This document shows, piece by piece, positions 1 to 9,047 of a stretch of 53,475 nucleotides of DNA (its first letter is position 1; each line of letters starts with the position of its first letter). The stretch spans positions 1 through 53,475 of the forward strand of contig DATBMH010000023.1 in assembly GCA_036554945.1 (NCBI GenBank), given 5' to 3'. The notes beneath the pieces were generated by a model. It searched no databases, was not told the DNA's origin, and saw only the letters and a program-made list of their open reading frames with translations. Position numbers and translations under genes: made by a program. Origin of the DNA: JACDAN01 sp036554945. GTDB lineage: Bacteria; Actinomycetota; Thermoleophilia; Gaiellales; Gaiellaceae.

Positions 1-579
1 GATCGGCAGGACGTCCTGCTCGGTGACGGTCTGCGTCAGCGCCGAGACGAACGTGTTGTAGACGAGCACGACCCGGTCGACCTCGCCGTCGACGAACAGC
101 TCGGCGACGCGATGCCCGATCGCCTGCGCGTCGGCGTACGCCGGCCGGTCGGTGAAGCCGATGTACTCGCCGTCGAGCGCGCGCTTGCGGAACAGCAGCG
201 TGGAGCGCCCTTTCTTGCCGACGCCGAGCCACCGCACCGTCATCCCTTCCGCCTGGAGCTCCCGCTCGAGCGCGAACGCCCGCCGCAGCACCTGCGCGTT
301 GAACGGGCCGGCCAGGCCGCGGTCGCCGGTCAGCGGCACGAGCAGGACGGTCGCGACGTGCTCCCGCTGCTGGAGCAGCGGCAGCCCGCGCACCGACGAC
401 GCGGCGCGCCCGACCCCTGCGATCAGCTCCCGCATCGTCTCGGCGTACGGGCGCATCGCCTCGATCCGCGTCTGCGCGCGGCGGAGGCGAGCCGAGGCGA
501 CGAGCTCCATCGCCTTCGTGATCTTGCGCGTGTTCCGGACCGAGCGGATCCGGCGCTTGATGTCTTGGACCTCGGCCAA
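1..579 (-). CDS. atpG: ATP synthase gamma subunit, 3' end outside window
   Basis: This is the N-terminal part of the central rotor shaft of F1, which couples c-ring rotation to catalysis in the alpha3beta3 head. The translation opens LAEVQDIKRRIRSVRNTRKI and continues with KAMELVASARLRRAQ, the typical gamma N-terminal helix. About 193 residues are visible, against about 290 in the family, so the gene runs off the left edge. The start is a TTG five bases after the atpA stop; no ATG or GTG lies in a suitable place, so TTG is the best choice. It is the last visible gene of the minus-strand atp operon; atpD and atpC are expected just outside. Confidence 0.93.
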   Translation of the reverse strand, partial: MAEVQDIKRRIRSVRNTRKITKAMELVASARLRRAQTRIEAMRPYAETMRELIAGVGRAASSVRGLPLLQQREHVATVLLVPLTGDRGLAGPFNAQVLRRAFALERELQAEGMTVRWLGVGKKGRSTLLFRKRALDGEYIGFTDRPAYADAQAIGHRVAELFVDGEVDRVVLVYNTFVSALTQTVTEQDVLPI

Positions 580-583
580 GGCG

Positions 584-2107
<1,524 letters not shown>

Positions 2108-2111
2108 CGGT

Positions 2112-2651
2112 CTAGCTCCTTCCGGTTCCTGTCAGCTGTCGTCGTAGGAGGTTCAACCGGGCCCGGACGCTCGCGTCCACGCGATGCGACCCGGCCCGCA
2201 GCACGAATCCTCCGATGAGGTCGGGGTCGACCTTGCGGGTCGCCCGAAGCTTGCGGTCGGACACGCCCTCGATCCGGTCGAGGATGCGCCGTGCCTCCTC
2301 GTCCGAGAGCTCGACGGCGGTCGTGAGCTCCACGTCCATGATCCCCTCGTCGCGCGCGACCAGCGCCTCGAACTCCTGGACGATCGCCGGGAGCTCCTGC
2401 GTGCGGCCCTTCTCGGCAGCGAGGAGGAGGAAGTTGCGGACGAGCTCGTCGACCTCGGCGAGGATGGCGCGCAGCGACTCGACGCGCTCGCTCGTGTCGA
2501 TCTCGGGGCTCTCGAGGAGCGCGCGGAGCTCGGGCACCTGGTCGATCGCCTGCAGGAACTCCTGCAGCTCCTGCCGGACCGGGTCGAGCTTGCCCTGATC
2601 CTTGGCGGCCTCGAAGAGCGCGTTCGCGTAGATGCGCTGCGCGACGGGCAT
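2112..2651 (-). CDS. atpH: ATP synthase delta subunit
   Basis: Stator subunit that joins the top of F1 to the b-subunit stalk. The 179 residues begin MPVAQRIYANALFEAAKDQG, the usual opening of OSCP/delta proteins, and end in the conserved segment with DLIGGFVLRAG (about residues 144-154) that docks on subunit b. The start codon directly abuts the atpF stop (no intergenic base), so translation is probably coupled. The order F-H-A is standard; b and delta are separate here, unlike the fused b-delta of mycobacteria. Confidence 0.96.
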   Translation of the reverse strand: MPVAQRIYANALFEAAKDQGKLDPVRQELQEFLQAIDQVPELRALLESPEIDTSERVESLRAILAEVDELVRNFLLLAAEKGRTQELPAIVQEFEALVARDEGIMDVELTTAVELSDEEARRILDRIEGVSDRKLRATRKVDPDLIGGFVLRAGSHRVDASVRARLNLLRRQLTGTGRS

Positions 2652-3182
2652 CTAGCGGACGTCCTCGAGGACGGAGAAGTCGAGCTCGCCGATCGCGTCG
2701 TCGATCAGGCGGCGGTGGTCGTCGTCGGTGAGGACCTTGCCTGTCACCTTGCTCGTCGCGATCACGGTCAGATCGGCGACCTCGGCGCGGATCTGCTCGA
2801 GCGCGCGGCGTGTCTCGGCCTCGATCTGCTTCGTCGTGTCGTCGATCCGCCGCTGGCGCTCCGCCTCGAGCTCCTCCTTCATCCGCTCGCGCTGGGACTC
2901 CGCGACGCGCCTCGCCTCCGCGAGGATCTCCTCGGCGTCGCCGCGGGCGCCCTGCAGCATCGCGCGGTGCTCCTCGAGGAGCTTCCGCGCCTCCGCGCGG
3001 GCCTTGTCGGCCTCCTCGATCGCCTGGCGGATCCGGTCGCGCCTCGCGTCGATCGCCTTCTGGACCGGGCCGAAGATGAAGCGGCGCAGGACGAAGAAGG
3101 TGATGCCGAAGCAGATGAGCGTCCAGATCATGAGGCCCGGGACGACCTCGATGAGCGGGTTGGCGGCGACGACGGTGTGCAT
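2652..3182 (-). CDS. atpF: ATP synthase subunit b
   Basis: Peripheral-stalk subunit, 176 residues: one N-terminal membrane span (about residues 10-33, with VPGLMIWTLICFGITFFVLR) followed by a long charged coiled coil rich in Arg, Glu and Ala. I place the start at the ATG whose A is shared with the atpE TGA stop. A longer frame starting at 3260 would add a basic stretch unlike any b subunit and overlap atpE. The one-base stop/start overlap indicates translational coupling. Only one b gene is present, so the stalk is probably a homodimer. Confidence 0.95.
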   Translation of the reverse strand: MHTVVAANPLIEVVPGLMIWTLICFGITFFVLRRFIFGPVQKAIDARRDRIRQAIEEADKARAEARKLLEEHRAMLQGARGDAEEILAEARRVAESQRERMKEELEAERQRRIDDTTKQIEAETRRALEQIRAEVADLTVIATSKVTGKVLTDDDHRRLIDDAIGELDFSVLEDVR

Positions 3183-3448
3183 CAGACGAGAACGAAGGCG
3201 AGCAGGCCGCCGATCAAGCCGTAGAACACGACCGCCTCGGTGAGCGCGAAGCCGAGCCACTGGATGCCGGTGAGCTCACCGCGGAGCTCGGGCTGGCGGG
3301 CGACCGCCTGGATCATCGAGCCGAAGATGTTCCCGATGCCGATGCCGGCGCCGAGCGAACCGAGGCCGATGCCGAGCGCGAGCGCCACCGCCTTGCCGGC
3401 GTCGACGCCGTCCTCGGCGGCCGCAAACACGATTGCAGCGAGGTTCAT
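3182..3448 (-). CDS. atpE: ATP synthase subunit c
   Basis: Proteolipid forming the rotor ring of Fo. The 88 residues form two hydrophobic hairpin helices joined by the polar loop ARQPE (residues 50-54). The ion-carrying carboxylate is Glu71 in the FALTEAVVFYG segment. The Gln of helix 1 and the Ser/Thr after the Glu that mark sodium-binding c subunits are absent (Glu71 is followed by Ala-Val), so a proton-coupled ring is the likely reading. The first helix has a GxGxG run that packs neighbouring subunits. A short acidic N-terminal extension (AAEDGVDAG) precedes helix 1. Confidence 0.97.
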   Translation of the reverse strand: MNLAAIVFAAAEDGVDAGKAVALALGIGLGSLGAGIGIGNIFGSMIQAVARQPELRGELTGIQWLGFALTEAVVFYGLIGGLLAFVLV

Positions 3449-3460
3449 TCCTGCTCCTTC

Positions 3461-4351
3461 CTAATGTTCGGGCTCGATGGCCGAGCCGATGTAGATGGCT
3501 GACAGGGCAGCGAAGATGTAGGCCTGGATCGAGACCACGATCAAGAGCTCGAAGAGGTAGAAGGCGGTGGCGAACGGGACCGAGACGACCGCCAGGGCGA
3601 CGTTCTCCAGGACGAAGATGAGCCCGATGAACGTGAGGATCAGCATGTGGCCGGCGAGCATGTTGGCGTAGAGCCGGACGGAGAGCGAGACAAGGCGCAT
3701 GAACTGTCCCAGCACCTCGAGCGGGACGATCAGCGGGTAGAGCGCCTTCGGCACGTCGGGGATCCAGCTCTTGAAGTACCTGCGCACGCCGTTGGCGCGG
3801 ATCCCCTCGATGTGCGTGAAGAAGAACGTCATGAGGGCGAGCGTGAGCGTGACCGAGAGGGTCGAGGTCGCCGCGTAGATGCCGAACGTCGGGAGCTCGA
3901 CGCCCCACAGCTCGAACGTCTCGTCCGACAGCGGAAGCGGGATGAAGCCGACCACGTTCACGACCCAGATGAAGAGCGCGAGCGAGGCGACGTACGGGAA
4001 CCAGCGCGCGATGGCCTTGGTCGGCAGCCCCTGCTCGGCGATCTGGGTCTGCGCGATCTCGTAGACCCACTCGCCGACGGTCTGGCGGCGGTCCGGGTCG
4101 GTGCCTAGCCGCCAGCGCATCAGGAACCAGCCCAGCAGGATCGTCAGCACGGTTCCGAGGATCAGATAGGCGACCGCCTTCGTGATCGAGAGGTCGAGCG
4201 GGCCGATGTGGATCGGGATCCACTCGTGGAGCAGCCACTCGTGCGACGGGTCGAACTCCTCCTCCTCGGTGCCGTTCTCGACCGTCGAGGCGAGCGCGGA
4301 GGCCGGGAAGGCGAGCGCGAGCGTCGTGAGAGCGGCGAGCACACGTCTCAT
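3461..4351 (-). CDS. atpB: ATP synthase subunit a
   Basis: Stator channel subunit of Fo, 296 residues, polytopic. The segment SLSVRLYANMLAGH carries the essential Arg that faces the c-ring carboxylate, and the C-terminal helix pair matches the family. The first about 22 residues (MRRVLAALTTLALAFPASALAS) look like a cleavable signal peptide, followed by an acidic linker (ENGTEEEEFDPSHEW) that would lie outside the membrane. The start overlaps the stop of the upstream atpI-like gene in an ATGA arrangement. Family membership is certain; signal-peptide processing is inferred. Confidence 0.96.
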   Translation of the reverse strand: MRRVLAALTTLALAFPASALASTVENGTEEEEFDPSHEWLLHEWIPIHIGPLDLSITKAVAYLILGTVLTILLGWFLMRWRLGTDPDRRQTVGEWVYEIAQTQIAEQGLPTKAIARWFPYVASLALFIWVVNVVGFIPLPLSDETFELWGVELPTFGIYAATSTLSVTLTLALMTFFFTHIEGIRANGVRRYFKSWIPDVPKALYPLIVPLEVLGQFMRLVSLSVRLYANMLAGHMLILTFIGLIFVLENVALAVVSVPFATAFYLFELLIVVSIQAYIFAALSAIYIGSAIEPEH

Positions 4352-4737
4352 CGCGCCGGGCTCCCGAAGTAGGTCAGGAGGGAGAGGCCGAGCTCGAGCG
4401 AGTAGGCGAGCGCGTAGAGCAGGCCGGCGGCGACGCCGACCTCCGGGTCCGAGGCGGCGACGGCGATCACGACCACCATCACGGCCACAGGACGGAACAT
4501 CATCCCGACTCCCCTCACGCCTGAGGCGGCGAGATTATCGGCGCCGAGTTGGAGGCGTGCCAGGAGCAGGCCGAGCGCCTGCGCGCCGACCCAGAGGATC
4601 GCGCCGAGCGCCCAGCCGCGAAGCGGCCAGCCGGCGGCGGCGAAGACGGGAAGCGCAAGGAGGATCACGGCGCCGCCCGCAGCCACGGGGACGAGCCGGC
4701 TCGGAACCGGCCTCGGAGTCGCCCACACGTCTCGCAT
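4348..4737 (-). CDS. AtpI-like ATP synthase assembly/membrane protein
   Basis: A 129-residue hydrophobic protein with about four predicted membrane spans (for example VAAGGAVILLALPVFAAAG and a span containing VAVMVVVIAVAAS). Sequence similarity to AtpI is weak by eye, but its place between atpZ and atpB is where AtpI always sits; AtpI helps c-ring assembly and, with AtpZ, is reported to act in cation uptake. The start is the ATG overlapping the atpZ stop by one base, and the stop overlaps the atpB start. A longer frame from 4824 would give an arginine-rich, unlikely N-terminus. Confidence 0.72.
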   Translation of the reverse strand: MRDVWATPRPVPSRLVPVAAGGAVILLALPVFAAAGWPLRGWALGAILWVGAQALGLLLARLQLGADNLAASGVRGVGMMFRPVAVMVVVIAVAASDPEVGVAAGLLYALAYSLELGLSLLTYFGSPAR

Positions 4738-4937
4738 CAGAACGCGTCCCGGTAGCGGCGGTACACGGCGACGATGCTGGCGGGGATCCCGACGACCGCG
4801 CCGCACAGGGCGCCGATCGTCCACGAGCCCGCCGCCCAGCCGATCAGGGCTCCCACGCCGATGCCGGCTGCCGTGGTTCCCACCAGCACGGCGCCCGCGC
4901 CTGCGGGGTCAAGGGACTGGCGGGGGGCCGGCTCCAT
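4737..4937 (-). CDS. AtpZ/AtpI-family small membrane protein
   Basis: A 66-residue protein with two membrane spans: AVLVGTTAAGIGVGALIGWAAG and a second span before the basic tail YRRYRDAF. The pattern (glycine-rich first helix, short turn, second helix, positive end) fits the AtpZ group found at the head of atp operons. I choose the ATG at 4937 (MEPAPRQSLD) because a good extended -10 element lies ten bases upstream; ATGs at 4952 and 4982 would lie within or upstream of that promoter. It is probably the first gene of the atp transcript. Confidence 0.7.
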   Translation of the reverse strand: MEPAPRQSLDPAGAGAVLVGTTAAGIGVGALIGWAAGSWTIGALCGAVVGIPASIVAVYRRYRDAF

Positions 4938-4947
4938 TTCCGTCGCG

Positions 4948-4953
4948 AGCATA
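4948..4953 (-). promoter_or_regulatory. -10 element of the atp operon
   Basis: On the minus strand TATGCT is preceded by TGG, giving an extended -10 (TGGTATGCT), ten bases before the atpZ ATG at 4937. No convincing -35 is seen. It lies in the 77-base gap after tagO, so the atp genes can probably be transcribed apart from glyA-upp-tagO. Confidence 0.45.
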
Positions 4954-5014
4954 CCAGAGCTTGTAACAGCCAAAACCCGCATGGTTCAGCGAAAAATGCG
5001 CGAGATTGTGTCTA

Positions 5015-6139
5015 TCAGGCGGACCGGCGCGCGTCAGCCCGCGCCTGCTCCTCGCGCCGCCGGATGCGCGGGTTCGCCAGCTTGATGATCTCGAGCAGAT
5101 ACGCGATGTAGACCGAGGCGGCCAGGGCGAGCAGCCCGATGGCGCCGGCGAGCAGCGTGTTCGAGAGGTCCCAGTCCCCGTGCGGCCGCGGGGGGAAGAA
5201 CCGCGTCCCAAGCGCGGCGGCGGCGAGGATGCCGCACCAGGCGTACATGTAGACGACGGCCCGCTTCTGCGAGAAGCCGATGTTGATGAAGCGGTGGTGC
5301 AGGTGCGTCCGGTCGGCCGCGTAGAGCGGCTGCCGGTACTTCAACCGCTTCGCGACGACGAACGACGTGTCCACGATCGGGATCGCGAGGACGAGCAGCG
5401 GCAGGACGAGCGTCGCCAACGCGGCGGTCTTGACGAGCCCCTCGATCGCGAGGGTGGCGAGGAGGAAGCCGAGCAGCATCGCGCCCGAGTCGCCCATGAA
5501 GATCCGGGCGGGGTAGAAGTTGTGGTGGAGGAAGCCGAAGCAGGCGCCGGCGACGATCGCCGAGAGGAGCGCCGCGTCGGCGACTCCCAGCGAGAGCCCG
5601 ATGATCGCGAACGTCGAGCCGGCGATCGCGCAGATGCCGGCCGCCAGACCGTCCATCCCGTCGAGGAAGTTGACCATGTTCATGATCGCCACGACCCAGA
5701 CGAGGGTCGCGACGGCAGCCGTCCACTCCGGCAGCTCGTGGCTCCCGAGCAGCGGGAAGGTGAAGCGGTCGACCGTGACGCCGAAGCCGACGGCAACCGA
5801 GGCTGCGGCGAGCTGGCCGCCGAGCTTGCCCCACCAGGGCAGGCCGCGGAAGTCGTCGACGGCGCCGACGGTGGTCGCGATCGCCGCGCCGAGGAGGATC
5901 CCGCGGTACGGGCCGTCCAGCTCCAGGAACGCCAGCGCCGGCACGAAGATCCCGAGCAGCAGCGCAATCCCGCCGAGCCGGGGCACGGGGTGCGTGTGGA
6001 CGCGGCGGGTCTCCCCGGGCTCGTCGACGACCCCGAGGAATCGCGCAAAGCGCCCGACGCCGGGGGTCAGGAGGAGGACGACGACGAGGGCGAGCAGGAA
6101 CCCCCAGACGACCTCGGGGTTGTCACGCAGCGTCTCCAC
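5015..6139 (-). CDS. tagO: UDP-GlcNAc:undecaprenyl-phosphate GlcNAc-1-phosphate transferase (WecA/TagO family)
   Basis: Polytopic membrane enzyme, 374 residues, that starts lipid-linked glycan synthesis by moving a sugar-1-phosphate from a UDP-sugar to undecaprenyl phosphate. Family motifs visible: VRRLGG-type entry segment (TRRVHTHPVPRLGG, about 44-57), VGAVDDFRGLP (about 91-101), the catalytic NMVNFLDGMDGLAAG, NFYPARIFMGDSGAMLLGF, and the ADRTHLHHRF loop. The last loop has the double-His form of WecA/TagO rather than MraY. It follows upp with six bases between. Ends in a basic cytosolic tail. The acceptor sugar cannot be fixed from sequence alone. Confidence 0.92.
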   Translation of the reverse strand: METLRDNPEVVWGFLLALVVVLLLTPGVGRFARFLGVVDEPGETRRVHTHPVPRLGGIALLLGIFVPALAFLELDGPYRGILLGAAIATTVGAVDDFRGLPWWGKLGGQLAAASVAVGFGVTVDRFTFPLLGSHELPEWTAAVATLVWVVAIMNMVNFLDGMDGLAAGICAIAGSTFAIIGLSLGVADAALLSAIVAGACFGFLHHNFYPARIFMGDSGAMLLGFLLATLAIEGLVKTAALATLVLPLLVLAIPIVDTSFVVAKRLKYRQPLYAADRTHLHHRFINIGFSQKRAVVYMYAWCGILAAAALGTRFFPPRPHGDWDLSNTLLAGAIGLLALAASVYIAYLLEIIKLANPRIRRREEQARADARRSA

Positions 6140-6145
6140 GCCTGG

Positions 6146-6793
6146 TTACTTCGTGCCGTACAGGCGGTCTCCGGCATCCCCGAGCCCGGGGACGATGTAG
6201 CCCCGCTCGTTCAGCCCGCGGTCGACCGACGCCGTGACGATGGTGACGTCGGGGTGCGCCTCGTGGACGCGGGCGATGCCCTCCGGCGCCGAGACGAGGC
6301 AGACGAGCGTCACGGAGCGTGCACCGGCGTCCTTGACCTTCGCGATCGCCGCGGCGCTCGAGTTCCCGGTCGCGAGCATCGGGTCCAGCACGATCGCGTC
6401 GCGGTCGGCGAGGTCGTTCGGCAGCTTCACGTAGTACTCGACGGGCTCGAGCGTCTCCTCGTCGCGGTAGAGCCCGATGAACCCGACCCGGGCGCCGGAG
6501 ACGAGCGAGAGCACGCCGTCGAGCATCCCCATCCCGGCCCGGAGCACGGGGCACACCGCCACCTTCTTGCCGTGGATCCGCTGGACGGTGGTGCGCTCGA
6601 GCGGCGTCTCGATCTCGACGTCCTCGGTCGGGAAGTCCTTCGTCGCCTCGTAGGTGAGGAGGAGCGTCACCTCGTTCGCGATCTTGCGGAAGTGGACGGT
6701 CGGCGTGTCCTTCTCCCGGAGGTAGGAGAGCTTGTGCTGGACCAGCGGGTGCTTGACCTCGATGACCGTGCCGGTCTCCACCGTCGCGCTCAT
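6146..6793 (-). CDS. upp: Uracil phosphoribosyltransferase
   Basis: Salvages uracil to UMP using PRPP. The 215 residues include an N-terminal EVKHPLVQHKLSYLREKDT, the CPVLRAGMGMLDG loop, the PRPP-binding segment VLDPMLATGNSS (with Asn-Ser where many have Gly-Gly-Ser) and the uracil-contacting GYIVPGLGDAGDR near the C-terminus. The start ATG overlaps the glyA stop by four bases (ATGA), so the two are co-translated. The glyA-upp neighbourhood is common in Gram-positive bacteria. Confidence 0.97.
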   Translation of the reverse strand: MSATVETGTVIEVKHPLVQHKLSYLREKDTPTVHFRKIANEVTLLLTYEATKDFPTEDVEIETPLERTTVQRIHGKKVAVCPVLRAGMGMLDGVLSLVSGARVGFIGLYRDEETLEPVEYYVKLPNDLADRDAIVLDPMLATGNSSAAAIAKVKDAGARSVTLVCLVSAPEGIARVHEAHPDVTIVTASVDRGLNERGYIVPGLGDAGDRLYGTK

Positions 6794-8082
6794 GCCACGT
6801 AGGTCGTGAAGCCGCGGAAGCCGTCGTAGAGCGGGTGCTTGTCGCACAGGGCGACGCTGCGCGCCGCGAGCGCCTGGACGTCCGCGCCGTCGCCGAGGGC
6901 CTCGACGATCACCCGACCGACCTCGCGGAAGTCGTCCTCGGCGAAGCCGCGCATCGTCGCCGCCGGCGTCCCGATCCGGACACCCGAGGCCACCGTCGGC
7001 GGCCGCTCGTCGAACGGCACGGTGTTCCGGTTCACGGTCAGCTTCACCTCGGCCAGGCGCTCCTCCGCGTCCTTGCCCGTCCACTCCGTGCTCCGAAGGT
7101 CGAGCTGGAGGAGGTGCGTGTCCGTGCCGCCCGTGAGGACGTCGAGGCCGCCCTGCATCAGCGTGTCCGAGAGCGTGTCGGCGTTGGCGCGAACCTGGCG
7201 CTGGTAGTCCTTGAACGCCTCGGTCGCCGCGATGCGGAAGCAGGTCGCCTTCGCTGCGATCGTGTGCTCGAGCGGGCCGCCCTGCATGCCGGGGAAGACG
7301 GCGCGGTCGACGGCCTGCGCGTGCTCCTCGCGGCAGAGGACGAACCCGGCGCGCGGCCCGGCCAGCGTCTTGTGCGTGGTCGACGTGACGAAGTCGCAGT
7401 GCTCGACGGGGTTCGGGTGCAGCCCGGCGGCGACGAGCCCTGCGAAGTGGGCCATGTCGCACAGGAGCAGGGCACCGACCTCGTCGGCGATCTCCCGGAA
7501 CTTGTCCGTCTCGACGGTCCTCGGATAGGCCGACCCGCCGCAGACGATCAGCTGCGGCTTGTGCTCCTTCGCGAGGTCGAGCACCTCGTCGTAGTCGACC
7601 ATGTTCGTCTCGCGGGAGACGCCGTAGTGGACGATCGTGTAGAGCCGGCCCGAGAAGTTGACCTTGAGGCCGTGGGTCAGGTGACCGCCGTGCGAGAGCT
7701 CGAGCGACAGGATCGTGTCGCCCGGCTTGAGCGCGGCCATGTAGACAGCCATGTTGGTCTGGGCGCCGGCATGGGGCTGGACGTTCGCGTGGTCGGCCCC
7801 GAAGAGCGACTTCGCGCGGTCGATCGCGAGCTGCTCGATCTCGTCCACCACCTCGCAGCCGCCGTAGTAGCGCTTGCCCGGGTAGCCCTCGGCGTACTTG
7901 TTGGTCGGGGTGCTCCCGATCGCCTCGAGGACGGACGGCCAGGTGAAGTTCTCCGACGCGATCAGCTCGATCTGCCCGCGCTGCCGCTCGAGCTCGCGTG
8001 CGAGGAGATCGGCGATCTCCGGATCGACGTCCGTGAGCCCCGCGGTCCGGAGCTGGTCGAGCGTCTCCTGCGCGACCGCCAT
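6790..8082 (-). CDS. glyA: Serine hydroxymethyltransferase
   Basis: PLP enzyme interconverting serine and glycine with transfer of a one-carbon unit to tetrahydrofolate; 430 residues, full length. Motifs seen: IELIASENFTWPSVLEA at the N-terminus, the YAEGYPGKRYYGGCEVVD substrate loop, SHGGHLTHG, and TSTTHKTLAGPRAG, whose Lys forms the internal aldimine. It is the first gene of the glyA-upp-tagO run. A TACGAT hexamer lies seven bases before its ATG, leaving no room for a ribosome-binding site, so a leaderless message is likely. Confidence 0.98.
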   Translation of the reverse strand: MAVAQETLDQLRTAGLTDVDPEIADLLARELERQRGQIELIASENFTWPSVLEAIGSTPTNKYAEGYPGKRYYGGCEVVDEIEQLAIDRAKSLFGADHANVQPHAGAQTNMAVYMAALKPGDTILSLELSHGGHLTHGLKVNFSGRLYTIVHYGVSRETNMVDYDEVLDLAKEHKPQLIVCGGSAYPRTVETDKFREIADEVGALLLCDMAHFAGLVAAGLHPNPVEHCDFVTSTTHKTLAGPRAGFVLCREEHAQAVDRAVFPGMQGGPLEHTIAAKATCFRIAATEAFKDYQRQVRANADTLSDTLMQGGLDVLTGGTDTHLLQLDLRSTEWTGKDAEERLAEVKLTVNRNTVPFDERPPTVASGVRIGTPAATMRGFAEDDFREVGRVIVEALGDGADVQALAARSVALCDKHPLYDGFRGFTTYVA

Positions 8083-8089
8083 CTCTGGG

Positions 8090-8095
8090 ATCGTA
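8090..8095 (-). promoter_or_regulatory. -10 element before glyA
   Basis: TACGAT on the minus strand with seven bases to the glyA ATG. Transcription would start at or next to the A of the start codon. No clear -35 element. Confidence 0.45.
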
Positions 8096-8137
8096 CCGGG
8101 GTTGGTCCGACGGATCGGCGGGAATCAGGTGAACGGG

Positions 8138-8488
8138 ATGGGCACGCGGAGAGCGCTGGCAGCTGCAATCGTGGCTGTGCTGCTGGTCGCGACTGCAGCC
8201 GTCGCGGCGCCGCCGCCGCCCCCGCCTCCGCCGTCGCCTCCGCCGCCGAAGGAGCCGCCGATCGCGTGCCTCGTCCCGCGCCTGGCGGGGAAGCAGGTGA
8301 CGTTCGCGTGGACGCTCGTGCGGCGGGCAGGCTGCATCGCCGGCCGGACGCGACGCGTCTACTCGTCACGTGTCCGGCGCGGCCGGGTGATCTCGCAGCG
8401 GCCGGGCGCCGGCAACCGCGTCCCGAAGGGGACGCCGGTGCACGTGACCGTCAGCCGCGGGAAGCGGCCGGCGAGCGCGCCTCGCTGA
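8138..8488 (+). CDS. Secreted proline-rich protein with one PASTA-like domain
   Basis: A 116-residue exported protein: signal peptide (MGTRRALAAAIVAVLLVATA, cleavage near AVAA), a proline run (eight Pro, Ser, four Pro) as a spacer, then about 70 residues resembling a single PASTA domain: CLVPRLAGKQV, a central Cys, and the closing pattern VISQRPGAGNRVPKGTPVHV. PASTA domains bind peptidoglycan fragments or beta-lactams, usually in PknB kinases or PBPs; here it stands alone. Two Cys (in IACLVP and AGCIAG) could form a disulfide. The 3' end overlaps the convergent tsaC by 38 bases. A GTG nine bases upstream is an alternative start. Confidence 0.75.
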   Translation: MGTRRALAAAIVAVLLVATAAVAAPPPPPPPPSPPPPKEPPIACLVPRLAGKQVTFAWTLVRRAGCIAGRTRRVYSSRVRRGRVISQRPGAGNRVPKGTPVHVTVSRGKRPASAPR

Positions 8489-9047
8489 TCCGAGCCAGAG
8501 CTTCGTCCGCAGGAACGGCTCCCTCGCGGAGCACCCGCGGCTCGGAGCCCGTCAGGTCGACCACGGTCGAGGGGGTGCCGGGCAGCTCGCCGGCGTCGAA
8601 GGCGACCGCGCAGCCCTCTCGGATCTCGGGGGGAACGTCCTCGAGCCGGCGCGGGTCCGGCCCGCCCGGCAGGTTGGCGCTCGTGGCCGCCACCGCGCCG
8701 ACGGCGTCGAGCACGGCCCGCGCCCCGGCGGGAAGCTCGGGGACTCGGACGCCGATCGTCTCCGGCCGCTCGCCGGTCAGCCACGGAAGGCGGCGCGCCG
8801 GGTTCGGGAGGATCAGCGTGAACGGTCCGGGCACGAGGGCCTGGCCGCGCAGCTCCGGGATCGCGGCGACCGCCGCCTCCGGGCTCGCCGCCAGCAGCGC
8901 GGTCGGCTGCGCGGCGCCGCGTCCCTTCAACTCGTAGAGCGCGCTGACGGCCGCTTCGGACACGTCCGAGCAGAGCCCGTACACCGTGTCCGTCGGGAGC
9001 AGGACCCGCTGTCCGGCGCGGATCGCCTCGACCGCCGCCTCGCTCAC
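8451..9047 (-). CDS. tsaC: L-threonylcarbamoyladenylate synthase (TsaC/Sua5 family)
   Basis: Makes threonylcarbamoyl-AMP for the t6A modification of ANN-decoding tRNAs. The 198 residues show the YrdC fold signature: VLLPTDTVYGLCSDVS near the N-terminus, a K-R-G motif (YELKGRGAAQP), PGPFTLILPNP, and VAATSANLPGGPDP. There is no C-terminal Sua5 domain, so it is the short TsaC form. The GTG start overlaps the prmC stop by four bases. The clustering prfA-prmC-tsaC is conserved in many bacteria and links translation termination and tRNA modification. Confidence 0.93.
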   Translation of the reverse strand: MSEAAVEAIRAGQRVLLPTDTVYGLCSDVSEAAVSALYELKGRGAAQPTALLAASPEAAVAAIPELRGQALVPGPFTLILPNPARRLPWLTGERPETIGVRVPELPAGARAVLDAVGAVAATSANLPGGPDPRRLEDVPPEIREGCAVAFDAGELPGTPSTVVDLTGSEPRVLREGAVPADEALARISEARSPAASRG

